A program made the position numbers and the translations under genes. A stretch of DNA of 64,000 bases from Carya illinoinensis (taxonomy: Eukaryota; Streptophyta; Magnoliopsida; Fagales; Juglandaceae), in contig NC_056753.1 of assembly GCF_018687715.1 (NCBI RefSeq), positions 14,687,501-14,751,500 on the forward strand. The letters run 5' to 3'. Below, piece after piece: positions 47,301-57,530 of the stretch; position 1 is the first letter of the stretch; each line of letters begins with the position of its first letter. The notes below the pieces were generated by a model, which was not told the DNA's origin, searched no databases, and saw nothing but the letters and a program-made list of their open reading frames with translations.

Positions 47301-50300
47301 AACACTAGCTTCCAAAGAACTAGCTTTAATAATAATATATATAACTCGCTAACGTATGCTAATCCTAATTTATGATCAAGCTACTTACCTTGTACTTGTT
47401 GCTTACTAAAATTTTCGACACAAAATCGATTACAGTGTGATGGAGGGATGACGGTGGTTGCGAGTAGGAGGGAGGAAGTGACAATGGTGGCCTTGTCGTG
47501 TTTCATGGTGGGGGAGATGAGGCTGCGGCATGTTGAAGGTAAAATGAGAGCTAAAAACAAAAAAGCCAGGGCTTGAAGAGGTAGGTGCACGTACAGTGCA
47601 TGAGAATTTATTTATAGGATGATATGGGTTGGGTTTAGGAATTTTCAGGTGAAGAGGATTCTAGAACTGTAATCCTAGTGTGTTTGAATATAAAAACATA
47701 CTTTGATAGTTCATTTAATATAGGATTGGAGTGACTGAGATTGTGTAGGAAACTTCAATCAATGATGATTTTAAATTGAAATAAACTGCTAATGGCCGAT
47801 GTTTAAATTTTGTAAGGACTATAACTCATTCAATAAATATTAAATGGGATTTAACCTAGTTATTGAGTCTAATTAAAATCCCTAATCAACCTCAATAATT
47901 TATAGCTCGTGGGCTTATATAATATGGCCCATTAAATATAATTTAGGCTCAATAAAATTATCAATATTCCGACTTTAGAATTATTAGGCTTGGTCCTTAC
48001 AATAATAAACTTGTGATTGATGAGATGTGAATTTGGCCAAACAGGGATGATATAGTCTTGGCAACTCTAACGGTCAAGTCTCTTTTTTTGTTTTGGGGAG
48101 GGGAGGGGAAGAGAGGAGGTGAGGGGGCACCCTGGGCAAAAACTAACAGGCTAAGTGGGGTAATACGCTTTGCAACCCATAAGTCATGTGGAGGGTTATA
48201 CCACTTGGCAAAGAGCCTGAAGATGTGATACATGCTAGTGTTAGTATGATATTTGGCATGCATATTTGGCAGGATGTTTTAAATTATCTTGTCTTCTTAA
48301 ATTGTTATGTTGAAAATAGAACTTTTACAAAGAGGGCTACTTCGATTGGTTGGTTGGTATTGACATACTTAAGTCCACATTGCACCTTTAAATTGTGGTA
48401 GTTTTGCAAATGAGGTGGGCGAAGCTGTAAGAGAAGAAGAAGACCTATTTTGGTTTATAGATTTTTAACCTTAAGGCTGATAGTCTGTCCTTGATTTTAT
48501 TAAGACTGGATTCTATGCCCATGGTCGCATTTGCATCAAACTCTATTTATTAATGAAGTATTTTGGTTAGTGGTCTGGTGTTATCTATAGTTTATGTAAT
48601 GTTTCTCATAATGAAAAAATATTTATATTTTTCCTCTGCAACAATTACTCCAAAGGCTTATGGTAACACAGTTAAATAACTGTAATTGTATGGCCATGCC
48701 AGCCTGGCGTTGCAATCAATGTGCTTAACTTCCCATGATAACTCAATGACTGATGTTGTTAGATAATTTTATTCTAAGGAATCTAGGACATGGAAAAGCT
48801 AGAATTGGAAGGGATGCTTTGAATTCGAAGTTCTTTGGCATCACCTGAATGGGAAGACTCACTTTTCCCAACCTTTTTGATCTTGATTCCGATTAAGAGC
48901 AGTATGCTCATATAATAGAGTCGTAGAAAAAGATTATCCTTGGTTATAGGGGTGAAAATACAAGATAGAAGAAGAAATGATCAAGTTCAGGGGAAGTAAA
49001 TGTAGCTCTGAATGGAAGATTGTACAAAAGAATCGATGGCTTAATCTTGTCAAGTGAAAACTTATTGCTATACGGTTACAGGGTTCTTTGTATGAAGTGA
49101 ATATAGCACTAAAAGGGGTTAAGAATGTGAGTTAAGACAGGGAAAATGCATGACCAATGAAAAAATCAAGGATATCATTCACATGAAACATATTTGTATG
49201 AGGGCATTCACATGAAAACATGGACTTGGTGCAGCCATATTAATCGGGTGATAGAGCTTTTTCTTATATGGAGCTGACTAGACTGGATTTTGGAAATCAC
49301 GTATAGCATTCACATGAAACATGGAGTTGGTGCCACCATTTTGAGGAATTGGGTGGTAGAGCCTTTTCTCATGTGATGGAAATGTTGGGACTGTCACTCT
49401 GATAATTAGGCAAACTGAATTGTGCTTTTATTTGTAGCTGAAATTCAATCCTACACACCTGTCGCCTTTTATATTCATTTTTTGGAAGGGTATTTGTAAG
49501 TTTACATTTTTCGTTACTATATAACATCTGTAAACTGTTTGCAAATATATTACTTATATTTCTTCTGACATAATGTCTCTCTGCAGCATATATTCTGAGT
49601 TAACTACCTCTGCTAAGGAAGATAACCCTCAGCCGGCAGTTGAACAGTTCTTGACTCTTCATGCAAGCTTAAATAATGCTTGCATGGTTGCTGATTCCCT
49701 ATCTAAATTTCGTTCTGGGGGTACATCCCCAGATCATGAAGAAAACGTGTCAGAAGAAGCACTAAAGTTAACATCCAACAGGCGAAAACATGCAGCTTCA
49801 TGGGTCCAAGCTGCAATGGCAACCAATCTGTCACTCTTTTCAGTTTTTAGCAAAGACCCTACCTTGACTCGAGCTGCAGCTCCAACTCCCTCTCAAAGTC
49901 AAAAGGCCATACCAGTAAATCAACCAGTATTAGTACTAGAAAATTCTACCAAGAAAACCTTAGCAAAAAGCCAAGGCAAAGCCCGCCAAGCCATCGGTTC
50001 TAAGTTTGCCCAAGGAACTCCTCGCCGGCTAGGGGATGTTTCATCCATCAGCCAGAAGCTGCAGGCCCAACCTCCACCAGAGTGGATTAGAGGAATTGGC
50101 ATTGATGAGGCAGTTGACTTGGCTGAGATGTTGCAACTACAGTCCCAGGATTGGTTTTTGGGATACGTGGAGAGGTTCTTGGATGCTGATGTGGACACAT
50201 CAGCCTTATCAGATAATGGTCAAATAGCAGGGATGTTGAGTCAGCTCAAGAGTGTGAATGACTGGCTGGACAAGATTGGATCAAGCAAGGCTGGAGGAGA

Positions 50301-50454
50301 ATCACCCCATACTTCAGCAGAGACAATTGACAGGTTGAGAAAGAAGATCTACGAGTACCTCCTTACACACGTTGAATCAGCTGCTGCTGCACTTGGTGGT
50401 GGTTCACAATTGTCACCACCATTCCAAACACAAGAAACCAAAGTTAGAAGGTGA
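38269..50454 (+). CDS. DUF936-family plant protein, four coding exons
   Basis: Coding exons are 38269-39222, 39674-40009, 40332-40423 and 49587-50454. They join in frame to 749 residues and stop at TGA 50452-50454. All donors are GT and all acceptors AG. The start [16 protein letters not shown] matches the usual DUF936 N-terminus. Residues 1-115 are the conserved N-domain ([47 protein letters not shown]). Residues 116-410 are basic, serine-rich and probably disordered. A conserved C-terminal helical domain follows: [20 protein letters not shown] across exons 2 and 3, [15 protein letters not shown], then [19 protein letters not shown]. No signal peptide or membrane helix is seen. The molecular function is unknown to me. 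The third intron is unusually long (9163 bp) and full of transposons. An overlapping upstream ORF may regulate translation. Confidence 0.93.
40600..40976. mobile_element. Tourist-like MITE copy
   Basis: It is AT-rich with CTCATCTCATTTCATTTCATCC near the left and ATCTCATCTCACTCTCCAAACGAGCCC on the right, followed by TTA. The right end matches the Tourist-type terminus; the left end is less clear. It sits directly beside the next copy. Confidence 0.6.
40980..41335. mobile_element. Second MITE-like copy, adjacent
   Basis: It starts GTAGGTTTGGGTAATTAGATGAGATGAGAA just after the shared CCCTTAGG junction and ends TTTCCAAATGAGCC near 41335. The two copies are head-to-tail within a few bases, centred on TTA, the preferred target of Tourist-type elements. 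Confidence 0.6.
41460..43030 (-). pseudogene. Decayed LINE RT and zinc-binding domain in intron 3
   Basis: On the minus strand, 43020-42890 encodes [15 protein letters not shown] followed by [11 protein letters not shown], the LINE RT catalytic block with FADD changed to FTDD. Further along the minus strand, 42021-41821 encodes the RT zinc-binding domain ([20 protein letters not shown], then [18 protein letters not shown]). 41799-41605 then encodes [20 protein letters not shown]. The order and orientation fit one LINE copy. Between the two blocks, about 42320-42770 looks like a separate insertion. Frameshifts are many. Confidence 0.75.
42509..42622 (+). repeat. GGTGGCC/GGCCACC-rich block
   Basis: About 115 bp with at least eight GTGGCC or GGCCAC words, giving many short inverted repeats and high GC in AT-rich surroundings. 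It lies inside the segment that separates the two LINE blocks. It is probably part of a non-autonomous DNA element. Two 20-bp direct repeats (42304-42323 and 42387-42406) lie just left of it. Confidence 0.6.
43150..43212 (+). mobile_element. Possible LINE 3' tail on the + strand
   Basis: TTTGATCAATAAAATTTATTTATTTATC is followed by an A13 run ending at 43212. This resembles plant LINE 3' ends (AATAAAATTT plus poly-A). Only the tail is recognisable. Confidence 0.4.
44026..44160 (-). mobile_element. LINE 3'-UTR fragment
   Basis: On the minus strand it reads CCTATGTACTTGGGCTATGC followed by TTATTTTCATTTCTATCAATAAGATTAC. This is close to the 3' untranslated end of plant LINEs. It is short and has no coding part. 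Confidence 0.55.
44603..44838 (-). mobile_element. tRNA-derived SINE (Au-like), minus strand, 13-bp TSD
   Basis: Read on the minus strand the element begins with GGTTGGCCCAAGTGGTGAAA (polymerase III box A-like). It continues CTTGGTCTTGGGGTCTCACTCC and AAGGTTCAACACTTC (box B-like), then GTGCAAACAATCCTTTGGGG. It ends in a short A run (T8 on the + strand at 44601-44608). TCTCTCCATAATT occurs exactly at 44590-44602 and 44839-44851. The order of boxes and the GTGCAAACAAT block match the Au SINE family of plants. Confidence 0.88.
46286..46546 (+). mobile_element. tRNA-derived SINE (Au-like), + strand, long poly-A
   Basis: A second copy of the same family as 44603-44838, in the opposite orientation. 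It has CCTTGGTCTTTAGGTATTACTCCC, AAGGTTTAATACCTC and GTGCAAACAATCATTTGGGGCC. It ends GGAGAGGTTCCCCGACA followed by an A run to about 46546. The box A region is degraded (CCAAGTCGCGAAGGC). No clear TSD could be found. Confidence 0.8.
46597..48001. mobile_element. Solo LTR with TSD ATAAT
   Basis: This 1405-bp segment starts TGTAACATCCC and ends GGTCCTTACA, with ATAAT immediately before (46592-46596) and after (48002-48006). There is no internal coding region. Its layout resembles the LTRs at 12126 and 52668: a GGCCAACACAC block, a purine/pyrimidine-poor middle, and CACTGCATTGGTACCATGC. It lies in intron 3 of the DUF936 gene, about 50 bp after the second SINE. Confidence 0.88.
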
Positions 50455-51276
50455 CATAGTTTTAGCTTAAACACAAAAGTGGTGTTTGCATTTAACTGTG
50501 GTACAGCCCCATGGCATCCTAGTTCAGTATATTGATTCGTGTAAATATATCCTACGTGGGTTTTGGGTATATATGGGGTAATTAGTTTTTAACAGGAAAA
50601 AGAATTTGAAGAGGAGTGTGGAATTTTTTGTTTTTTGTTTTCGTTTGTTGGGTTTTGTTCGATGAAACAATACAGATTGAAGCTATCCAGAAAAAGTTAT
50701 CTTAACAATAGGTTCATTGCCGGGAGAACTGATGTGGAAAAAAGATAATGAAACATTGCTGTATTACCATGGACTTGAATATTCCTGTCTATTCATATTT
50801 TAATGAGAGAATTAAATGATTCTCGTGAAAATGCACCTCATACGTTTGGAATAAAACTCTTCAATGCTTGGGTCTCTTGTTAAAAGACCATATAATGACT
50901 TTCATCTAATTCACTTCACTGGATAAGACCATCTCTGATATTTTAGAAGGGTATTAAATACCGTTATAAATTGTGTTAAGTGTCGGATTCTTCTTTTGAA
51001 AAATGATAAGAGTTTATTATTAAAAAATTATTATTATTTTATATGAGTTTTATATTTATTCATTTTTTATGTGAGTTCTATATTCATTTTTTCATAAAGG
51101 AGTGTGTAACGTTTTTACATTTTATAATTGAAAATGTCATTTCTATTTCTCACAAGAGTAATATTACCCTTCACTCTAAATTTTATCATTCTAGTCACAC
51201 CCACTAAGTGTCATATTTTATTATTGCTGGTTACAACTGCTTCTGGAAACCTCCTGCAATATTGTAAACTAGAACT
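50455..51276 (+). other. DUF936 gene 3' flank and UTR
   Basis: The 3' UTR probably extends a few hundred bases. AATAAAA at about 50850 is a candidate polyadenylation signal, with T-rich and G/T-rich sequence before it. Beyond about 50950 the sequence is AT-rich and intergenic. Confidence 0.55.
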
Positions 51277-51510
51277 TTAGGCCTCATTTGGATTTGTAAA
51301 GTATTTCATTTGATCTCATTCTTAAAATTTTTTTTAAATTTTCACACAAAATATAATAAATAATTTAATTTTTTTAAATTCTAATTTAACTTTTTCAAAT
51401 TTTAAAATAATAATAATATTAAAAAATAATATTCTAATAATATTTTATTTAACTTTTATATTTCATCTAAAATTATCTCATCTCATATCAAAATCCAAAC
51501 CAACACTTGA
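51277..51510. mobile_element. Tourist-like MITE copy
   Basis: It begins GGCCTCATTTGGATTTGTAA after TTA and ends CTCATCTCATATCAAAATCCAAACCAACAC. It has inverted AAATCCAAA ends and the internal ATCTCATCTCA block of the family at 33905 and 40600. Confidence 0.65.
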
Positions 51511-51861
51511 TCTCTACGAAAGGCACAAGGTCTCGAGTGCAATTAGATAATGCAAAAAAGCGATGTAAGGATGAAGCATACTTGAAGAAGGGAAAATAAA
51601 ACAGAGCACTATGCGGAGAACAAGGGGAAGAAGCGAATTGAGGTGATGACATTGGATAAATTGATCCTTAAAACTAAGATAATAGACCATCCCTTCCTTT
51701 TTTTAACTGCCCTAGGAGATTTTGAAATTTCAGCCATCCAGATCTTGATTAAAGGAAAACCAAGCATCAGAGAAAACTTAGGAACTTGTTGCAAGGTTAA
51801 GGGAGTTTCGGATGCAAAAACCCCTCAAAGGGCAGAAAATAAACCTTAACCAAAGTGGGAA
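51511..51861. other. Intergenic stretch before the chromovirus LTR
   Basis: No recognisable gene is seen. Short open frames on both strands (51609-51849) have no familiar motif. Confidence 0.5.
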
Positions 51862-51968
51862 TGTTACATGCTCCTAGTAACTCAAGTAAGGAAACAAGAA
51901 ATCACACCAATATGATCATTTGAAGGATAAGAACCTCCAAGAAAATGATTCTTATTCAGACTTTCCAT
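51862..51968 (-). repeat. Chromovirus left LTR, first piece
   Basis: TGTTACATGCTCCTAGTAAC onward aligns with TGTTACAAACTCCTAGTAAC at 62073 and continues to GACTTTCCAT, where it is cut. The remainder of the LTR (ATATGCATCTCATAG) resumes at 58962. Confidence 0.88.
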
Positions 51969-52128
51969 TAGGGCTGTACAGATTAACCATCTACCCAGCC
52001 CAGCCAAAATTTTCAACCCGACCCAATACGAATTGCTTGAACCGGAACAAGTCGGGATGGAAGCGGAAATTTCCGTTTTACTTCCGCTTTGCTTCAGAAC
52101 AATTCGAGTATTACCCAATAACCGAAGT

Positions 52129-52299
52129 GATCTAAAATAATAAATGTATATTAAAGTAATTGAGGGAAAAAGCTAAAAGGGGTGTGATCTGAAATAATAA
52201 ATATATATTAAAGCAATTGAGGGAAAAAGCTAAAAGGGGTGTGATCTGAAATAATAAATATATATTAAAGCAATTGAGGGACAAAGCAAAAAAGTAAGT
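52129..52299 (+). repeat. 57-bp repeat, three tandem copies
   Basis: Units start at 52129, 52186 and 52243 with GATCTRAAATAATAAAT and contain CAATTGAGGGAAAAAGC and AAAAGGGGTGT. The second and third copies are nearly identical. Confidence 0.93.
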
Positions 52300-52667
52300 A
52301 TTGTACTACTGTCTGAAAAGTTAAAAGCAAGGCCATTTAAAAAAAAAAAACAAACTGTCTGAAAAAGCCTGAGCATGCCCCTTTCCCAAAAGACTGAAGA
52401 ACAAACCCTCTTGAACAACTCAGAGCTTCAAAACTCGGGAGCCTTGGCCAAGCTGAAGACGGGAAGAAATTCACCATCTCCAGGACCCAACAAGTTTCCC
52501 CTTCAAGTGAACCTAGCGGGACGTGTCCATCAAGGTCCAGAACATGCGCCACTATTGCTTAGGTGTGAAGCAGAAGATTCAGGTCTCCAAGGAAAACTTC
52601 AATAGGTAAGAAGGGAAAAATCACTGGATAAATTTATTGAAGTACAAGGAGGTGTTTAAGGATGTGG

Positions 52668-55600
52668 TGTAATGCCCGTCCTTATGGTGGGTTATTTTTA
52701 TAACGATTTTGATAAAAATCGACGGGAATTACGATTCTTTTAAAATTTCTTTTCCATTTATACCAAGATACAAAAGACTCAATGCTATAAATAAAATTCA
52801 TTTTCTTAATTAAAAGATTACAACGGAAAACATAAAATTTCATCATTAAAGTTTTTCGTATAAAACATCTTGCCTAGGCCTTAGTGCTCTTTCCCTTGGG
52901 TTGTGCCCGTCCTGACCTGTCATGCTCCTCTTGTTCCTGGGAGAGCACACATAATAACTAAAATGAGTCGATGATTCGTAAGTATTACTTCATACAGTTA
53001 AAATATAATAACATAAATTTTCAGTCATGCATTTATTATTCCATACATACATATCATACTTAGCATGCATATGTCTTTCTTTTCATTTTAAAACGTTGCC
53101 AGGTGGAGTTTTTCTTTATAAACATATTTTCTTCCTTAAAACAGTTCCCCACGCATCGCTGCCTTCATTTCTTAAAGAGTCTTTTCATGCATTCATTCTT
53201 TTACATACATTCATGCATTTATCTTTTCTTATTTACGTACATTCATGTATTCCGTTCATCCATTCATACATGCATTCATTCTTAACATGCATCCGTTCTT
53301 TCTTTTCACTTTCATTAGCCATAGCACACTGTTATGCCCCATGTGCTGGGGTTAGCGGTCTTTTGGACCTGATTCCGCCCGTGGCCACGGGTTGGAAATC
53401 CATTCTATCAGGGTGCAGCACTGGGTGCATTACCAATACTACTTACCCGGTATTACAATCTGTCCTGTCCAGTCCATTCATTTGGTACCATTTCCATTCC
53501 ATTCCAGTCCATGTGGCCCTTACGTATTTTCATACATCATACATTGAGTCCATTCATTCCTTTACAGTCATTTCCTTTCCTTTACAGTCCATTATTTCAT
53601 TTCAATCCTTACAGTTCTTACATTTCTTACTGTTCTTACGGTTCATAAAAGTTTTAATTAAGAAAAAGGGTTTTCTCTCCTTTATTTTGTAAAAGTCATT
53701 TTAAAAGAAGTTTTCTCTTCTTTTAAGAGAGAAAATAGTTTTCTTTCTTTTATTTTAAGAAAAGTTGTTTAGAAAGAGTCATTTTTAGGAGAGAGAGTTA
53801 TTTTAAAAATCTGTTTTTTTTTTTTTTTCCTTTTCTTTCTTTTCATTTCAGTTTCAGTCCTTACAGTCCTTAACAGTTCTTACTTGTCTTTTAAAGCTTC
53901 TTTTCGTTTCTTTTCGTGAACATACATACAATACGTACTACTTATAGCATCTATTCACATGCATACACGTACATACTTTGGGTGCGTAAAAAGGGGCTGC
54001 CAAGGAAGGCCGCTACGTACTTAAACTTGAAAACTTACGTTTTGTTTCTTATTCTTTCGTAAAAAGTGTATTCGTGAAGAAAAGGTGCATTTTCCTTTTC
54101 GAGAAAAACTTTCGTCTTCTTCTTCGTTTGTATAAAGAAAACTCTAGAACAGTATGAACGTAATACTTACCTGGACTTCATGCCATACTCAATCCATGTA
54201 GTCCATTCGTGTGTGTTTCAGATGGTAACCTACATGCATACACATAACCTTACGTCATCATCTATCTAATGCATAAGAAACTATTCTAAAAATTAGAACT
54301 ATGCCTCACTTGGAACACTCTTTGTCTATCCCTGGGCTCTTACGTGCCATTTACTATACTAAAACCTTCCGGGTCTTATTCCTTAAAGTGAACCTTTGTG
54401 ATTCACCTGAGGGTTAAAACACCAAGACCTCCGTCTCATTCTTCTATTTTCACAATCCGACGCATGATTCCGACCAACAGAGTCATGCGTCTCAACCTTA
54501 GACAACTTACCCATTACTACCTTCATGTATCCTAGCCCATACTAAATCCTCATTCCTATCTAGACATGCTACAGGAATTCAAGCCAACTCTAACCATGCC
54601 GAGGACAAATTACCCATTACATATGGTAAACCTATCCGACACACGTGTCTCACCAGAGGCACATGTATCTCATCTCCTTTTATCACCTAAGAGTAACTTA
54701 TAATTCTAATGAACGCCCACTTGTATAGACAAGCTCCATACTCCAATACCAACTTGCTCAGACCCGGTCGATAGGACTCTTCCTACTTTTCGGCCCTATA
54801 CAAGTTTATCCCAACACTTGATAAGAGAGGATTGCATCCACAAATGCACCTCTGTCACGTCATGCAACTCGAGACTAATCTCGAGTCACGTCACTACACC
54901 CACCATGCTTCCTCTGCACGCTCTGATACTTTTCCACCACTTCCATATACTCTTAGCCATAGTCAACCACAAGGTGACACCCGTCACCCCGGACTACAGG
55001 CCATATTACCATTGCTTCGGGACACTGTTACACAGGTTCTGCCACTTAACAAGAGGACTGCATCCAGAAATGCACCTTTGTCACATTATGCAGCTCGAGA
55101 CAAATTCTTGAATAACAACACGATGCCCATAATGCTTCCGCTGCACTCTCTGATACCTTTTCACTGCTTCACACTTACCTTTAGCCACAAGTCAGCCTCA
55201 AGGCAACACCGTTACCTTGGACTGCAGCCACATCACCATTGCTTCGGGACACTGTTACACAGTTTCCTGACGCTGCACCATACACTCCACACTTCTTTGC
55301 TACGCCATCCAACCCTTCGTGACACACCATCCAGTGTATCACAACATAGTACAGAGTACACTCACATGAACTCTCTTCCATCCACACTACAACACACATT
55401 GTTACGATACACGACTCACAGTGCATCGCTACGCGACATGGAGTACGCATCACGCATACTCCTTTCACTACAACACTTGTTATCATGACGCACATCACAC
55501 AGTGCATCACCATATAACACGAAGTACGCTCCACTCACACCCCCTTCATTCTACGCCACATGTCATTATAGTGCACGTCACATGGCACGTCGCTGCACTA

Positions 55601-57373
55601 CACAGAGTACGCTCCATGCGTACTCCCTTCGCACTTCTTGCCATATCACAACTATGGCATCCATCTCATGCCCATACTCACAGCACAATCTACAATACTG
55701 CACAATCAAGCCCAACACTTCACAACTATACTTCACTTCACAACTATGCAGCGAACTCCACAAATACTAACTACGCAGTCTACAGTCTAACCAATCAACT
55801 ACTTTAAAAACATAAATAACTAAAAATAGAGGGTTATACCATCCACGGGATAACCAGTGCGTCGCTCGTTGCTCGTCACGATCAAGCATCGAAGGAGCGT
55901 ATGTGGTGGTAACACCGGGTACGGTGGCTGTCCACCACATAAAGTGGCAGTTTGGGCTTGAGAATAGCTAGGCGTGGCCTTGGAAAGGCTCATGATGGCC
56001 TCGTGGTGGTCAAAGGTGGCAGAGCACGGCGGCTTCACGCTGTGAACAATGAATCCGAAATGGTGGGAGTTTGCTTGAGGTGGAGGAAGGCCATAGAACT
56101 TCATGGAAAGCTAGGGAAAGGTAGAAGAAGATGTGGTGGAGCTTTGGTGGTGAGGTGGTGGCCATACGATGGCTCACAGCGGTTGATCGGCCTCTGGAAG
56201 TGGATTTTTTCGTGCCGTGGAGAGTGAGGAAGAGTGAGAGCTATACACAGCTCCTTTGGACATGAACTTTGTGGGGGGAGATCGTGGTGATGAGAGGAAC
56301 AAGGTGGTGGTGATGAAACACCATGGGTAGCCGTGTACAGTGGTGCACGGCGGTACAACCGTACGTGTATGAGTGGAGACCCATCGGAGAAAGAGAGAGA
56401 GTTAGGGAGAAAGGAGGACATGGGGAGGAAGCCCATGATGTGGTAAATCCATTGGTGGTGCTTAGTGGCTATTTCAGCTGTGTATGGTGGCTCAAAGAGG
56501 AGAAAATAGCCTTAAGACCCATTTGCTTCGAGGGAGAAAGAGAGAGAAGGTTGCCGTTATAGCTCACCACCGGTAAGGGAGGATCAGGCCGGAGGTGGAG
56601 GTGGGGCACAACGGCTAGAGGTGGCATCGACTGGAGTGAGCAACCGAACGGTGGAGAAGAACAAAAGCACGGGCTAGATGTACATGGGAAGAGAGAGAAG
56701 AGAGAGAAAGGAGAAAAGGAAAAAGAGAAAAAGTGGGGAGGAAAAGAAAGGGGCCTGGGTATTTAATCACAGTCCTACGCTTCGGGATCCTCAAAACGAT
56801 CTAACGATGAGTTTAAACACTGATTTGAAAACACTTAAATAATACGCTGAGAGGAATTAAGATAGAATATTATTTTATAGTTTATAAAATAATATTTCTT
56901 CATCATTATTTAAAATGATAAAGTATCGTTAATTACTCAAAGAGGATAATATCATTTAAATTAATTTTAGAGTTTTCAACGTAAAGTTAAACTTCTTAAT
57001 ATTTTAAAACAACTAAAATATTTAATTTAAGTAATTATCCACAATTATAATATTTTTAGAGCTCATTAAAATATTATAATTGTGTTACTTTAAAAACAAG
57101 CTTATCTAATAATACTGGAAATATCTCCTATAGATATCTCCTATAGATATTTTCATAATATTTAAAATATCCGTAAGTTTTAAAATATCTATCTTACTTT
57201 GAAATCCGCTGAATAACTTTCGGAACACGCCATCGAGGTACAGCGCTTAGGATAAGGCTCAGCATGTAGATCGAAGCTCGGCACATAGGACGAGGCTCAA
57301 CACGTAGACCGAAATTCGACATGTAGATTGAGGCTCATACTTAAAGAAGAAGAAAGAAGAAGCAGATATCACA
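52668..57373. mobile_element. LTR-type insertion of 4.7 kb with TSD TGTGG
   Basis: It starts TGTAATGCCC, ends ATATCACA, and is flanked by TGTGG (52663-52667 and 57374-57378). There is no gag or pol. It shares the conserved block at 53341-53462 (GGGGTTAGCGG, CCCGTGGCCACGGG, GCAGCACTGGGTGCA) with 12979-13110. It also contains a 237-bp tandem duplication (54829-55300), GTACGCTCC-rich degenerate repeats (55320-55640) and G-rich sequence at 55900-56750. The long open frames at 53027 and 54832 fall in this repeat and have no protein motif. It is a very long solo LTR or a non-autonomous element. Confidence 0.82.
54829..55300 (+). repeat. 237-bp tandem duplication
   Basis: GGATTGCATCCACAAATGCACC at 54829 and GGACTGCATCCAGAAATGCACC at 55066 begin two copies. 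Both continue through ATGCTTCC-CTGCAC-CTCTGATACC and end CCATTGCTTCGGGACACTGTTACACAG. Confidence 0.9.
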
Positions 57374-57530
57374 TGTGGAAATTGATGCCAAGGGCAAGAG
57401 GCTGTGTGAGAATATGGATATTTTTGGGGATTGTGGAGATTTGGGGTTCGGGATTGATTGTGAGGATTTGGAGGAAAAGGAGGAAGACGATGATGATGAA
57501 GAAGAACAAGATAAATATGATGAATGTTGA

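Larger units (their letters stand above)
40424..49586 (+). other. Intron 3 of the DUF936 gene, 9.2 kb, transposon-filled
   Basis: The donor is GAG|GTACAC (40424) and the acceptor is CTCTCTGCAG (ending 49586). The split codon is AG|C (serine). Introns 1 and 2 are only 451 and 322 bp. Insertions inside it include Tourist-like MITEs, decayed LINE sequence, two tRNA-derived SINEs in opposite orientations and a solo LTR with TSD. Stretches 43210-44020, 44860-46280 and 48010-49580 hold no recognisable gene. Confidence 0.9.
52534..57530 (+). pseudogene. Unrecognised coding-like fragment split by an LTR-type insertion
   Basis: In one frame, 52534-52667 reads VSIKVQNMRHYCLGVKQ, QVSKENFNR, a TAA (part of a GTAAGA donor-like word), then NHWINLLKYKEVFKDV. 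After the 4.7-kb insertion with TSD TGTGG, the frame continues at 57379 with EIDAKGKRLCENMDIFGD and a very acidic tail (EEKEEDDDDEEEQDKYDEC). It ends at the family B LTR (57531). The continuity across the insertion and the charge pattern suggest host-gene coding sequence. I do not recognise the protein. One in-frame stop suggests a pseudogene, or an intron boundary. Confidence 0.5.

Noticed and set aside
53027..53692. 221-residue open frame on the + strand
   Set aside because: It lies inside the 52668-57373 LTR-type insertion, crosses the conserved non-coding block shared with 12979-13110, and shows no recognisable domain.
54832..55488. 218-residue open frame on the + strand
   Set aside because: It spans a 237-bp tandem duplication. 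The His/Leu/Ser-rich product reflects the repeat, and frames on the other strand are open as well.
55820..56562. Overlapping open frames on both strands in GGTGG-rich DNA
   Set aside because: GC-rich low stop density explains them; no motif, and they are inside the same LTR-type insertion.
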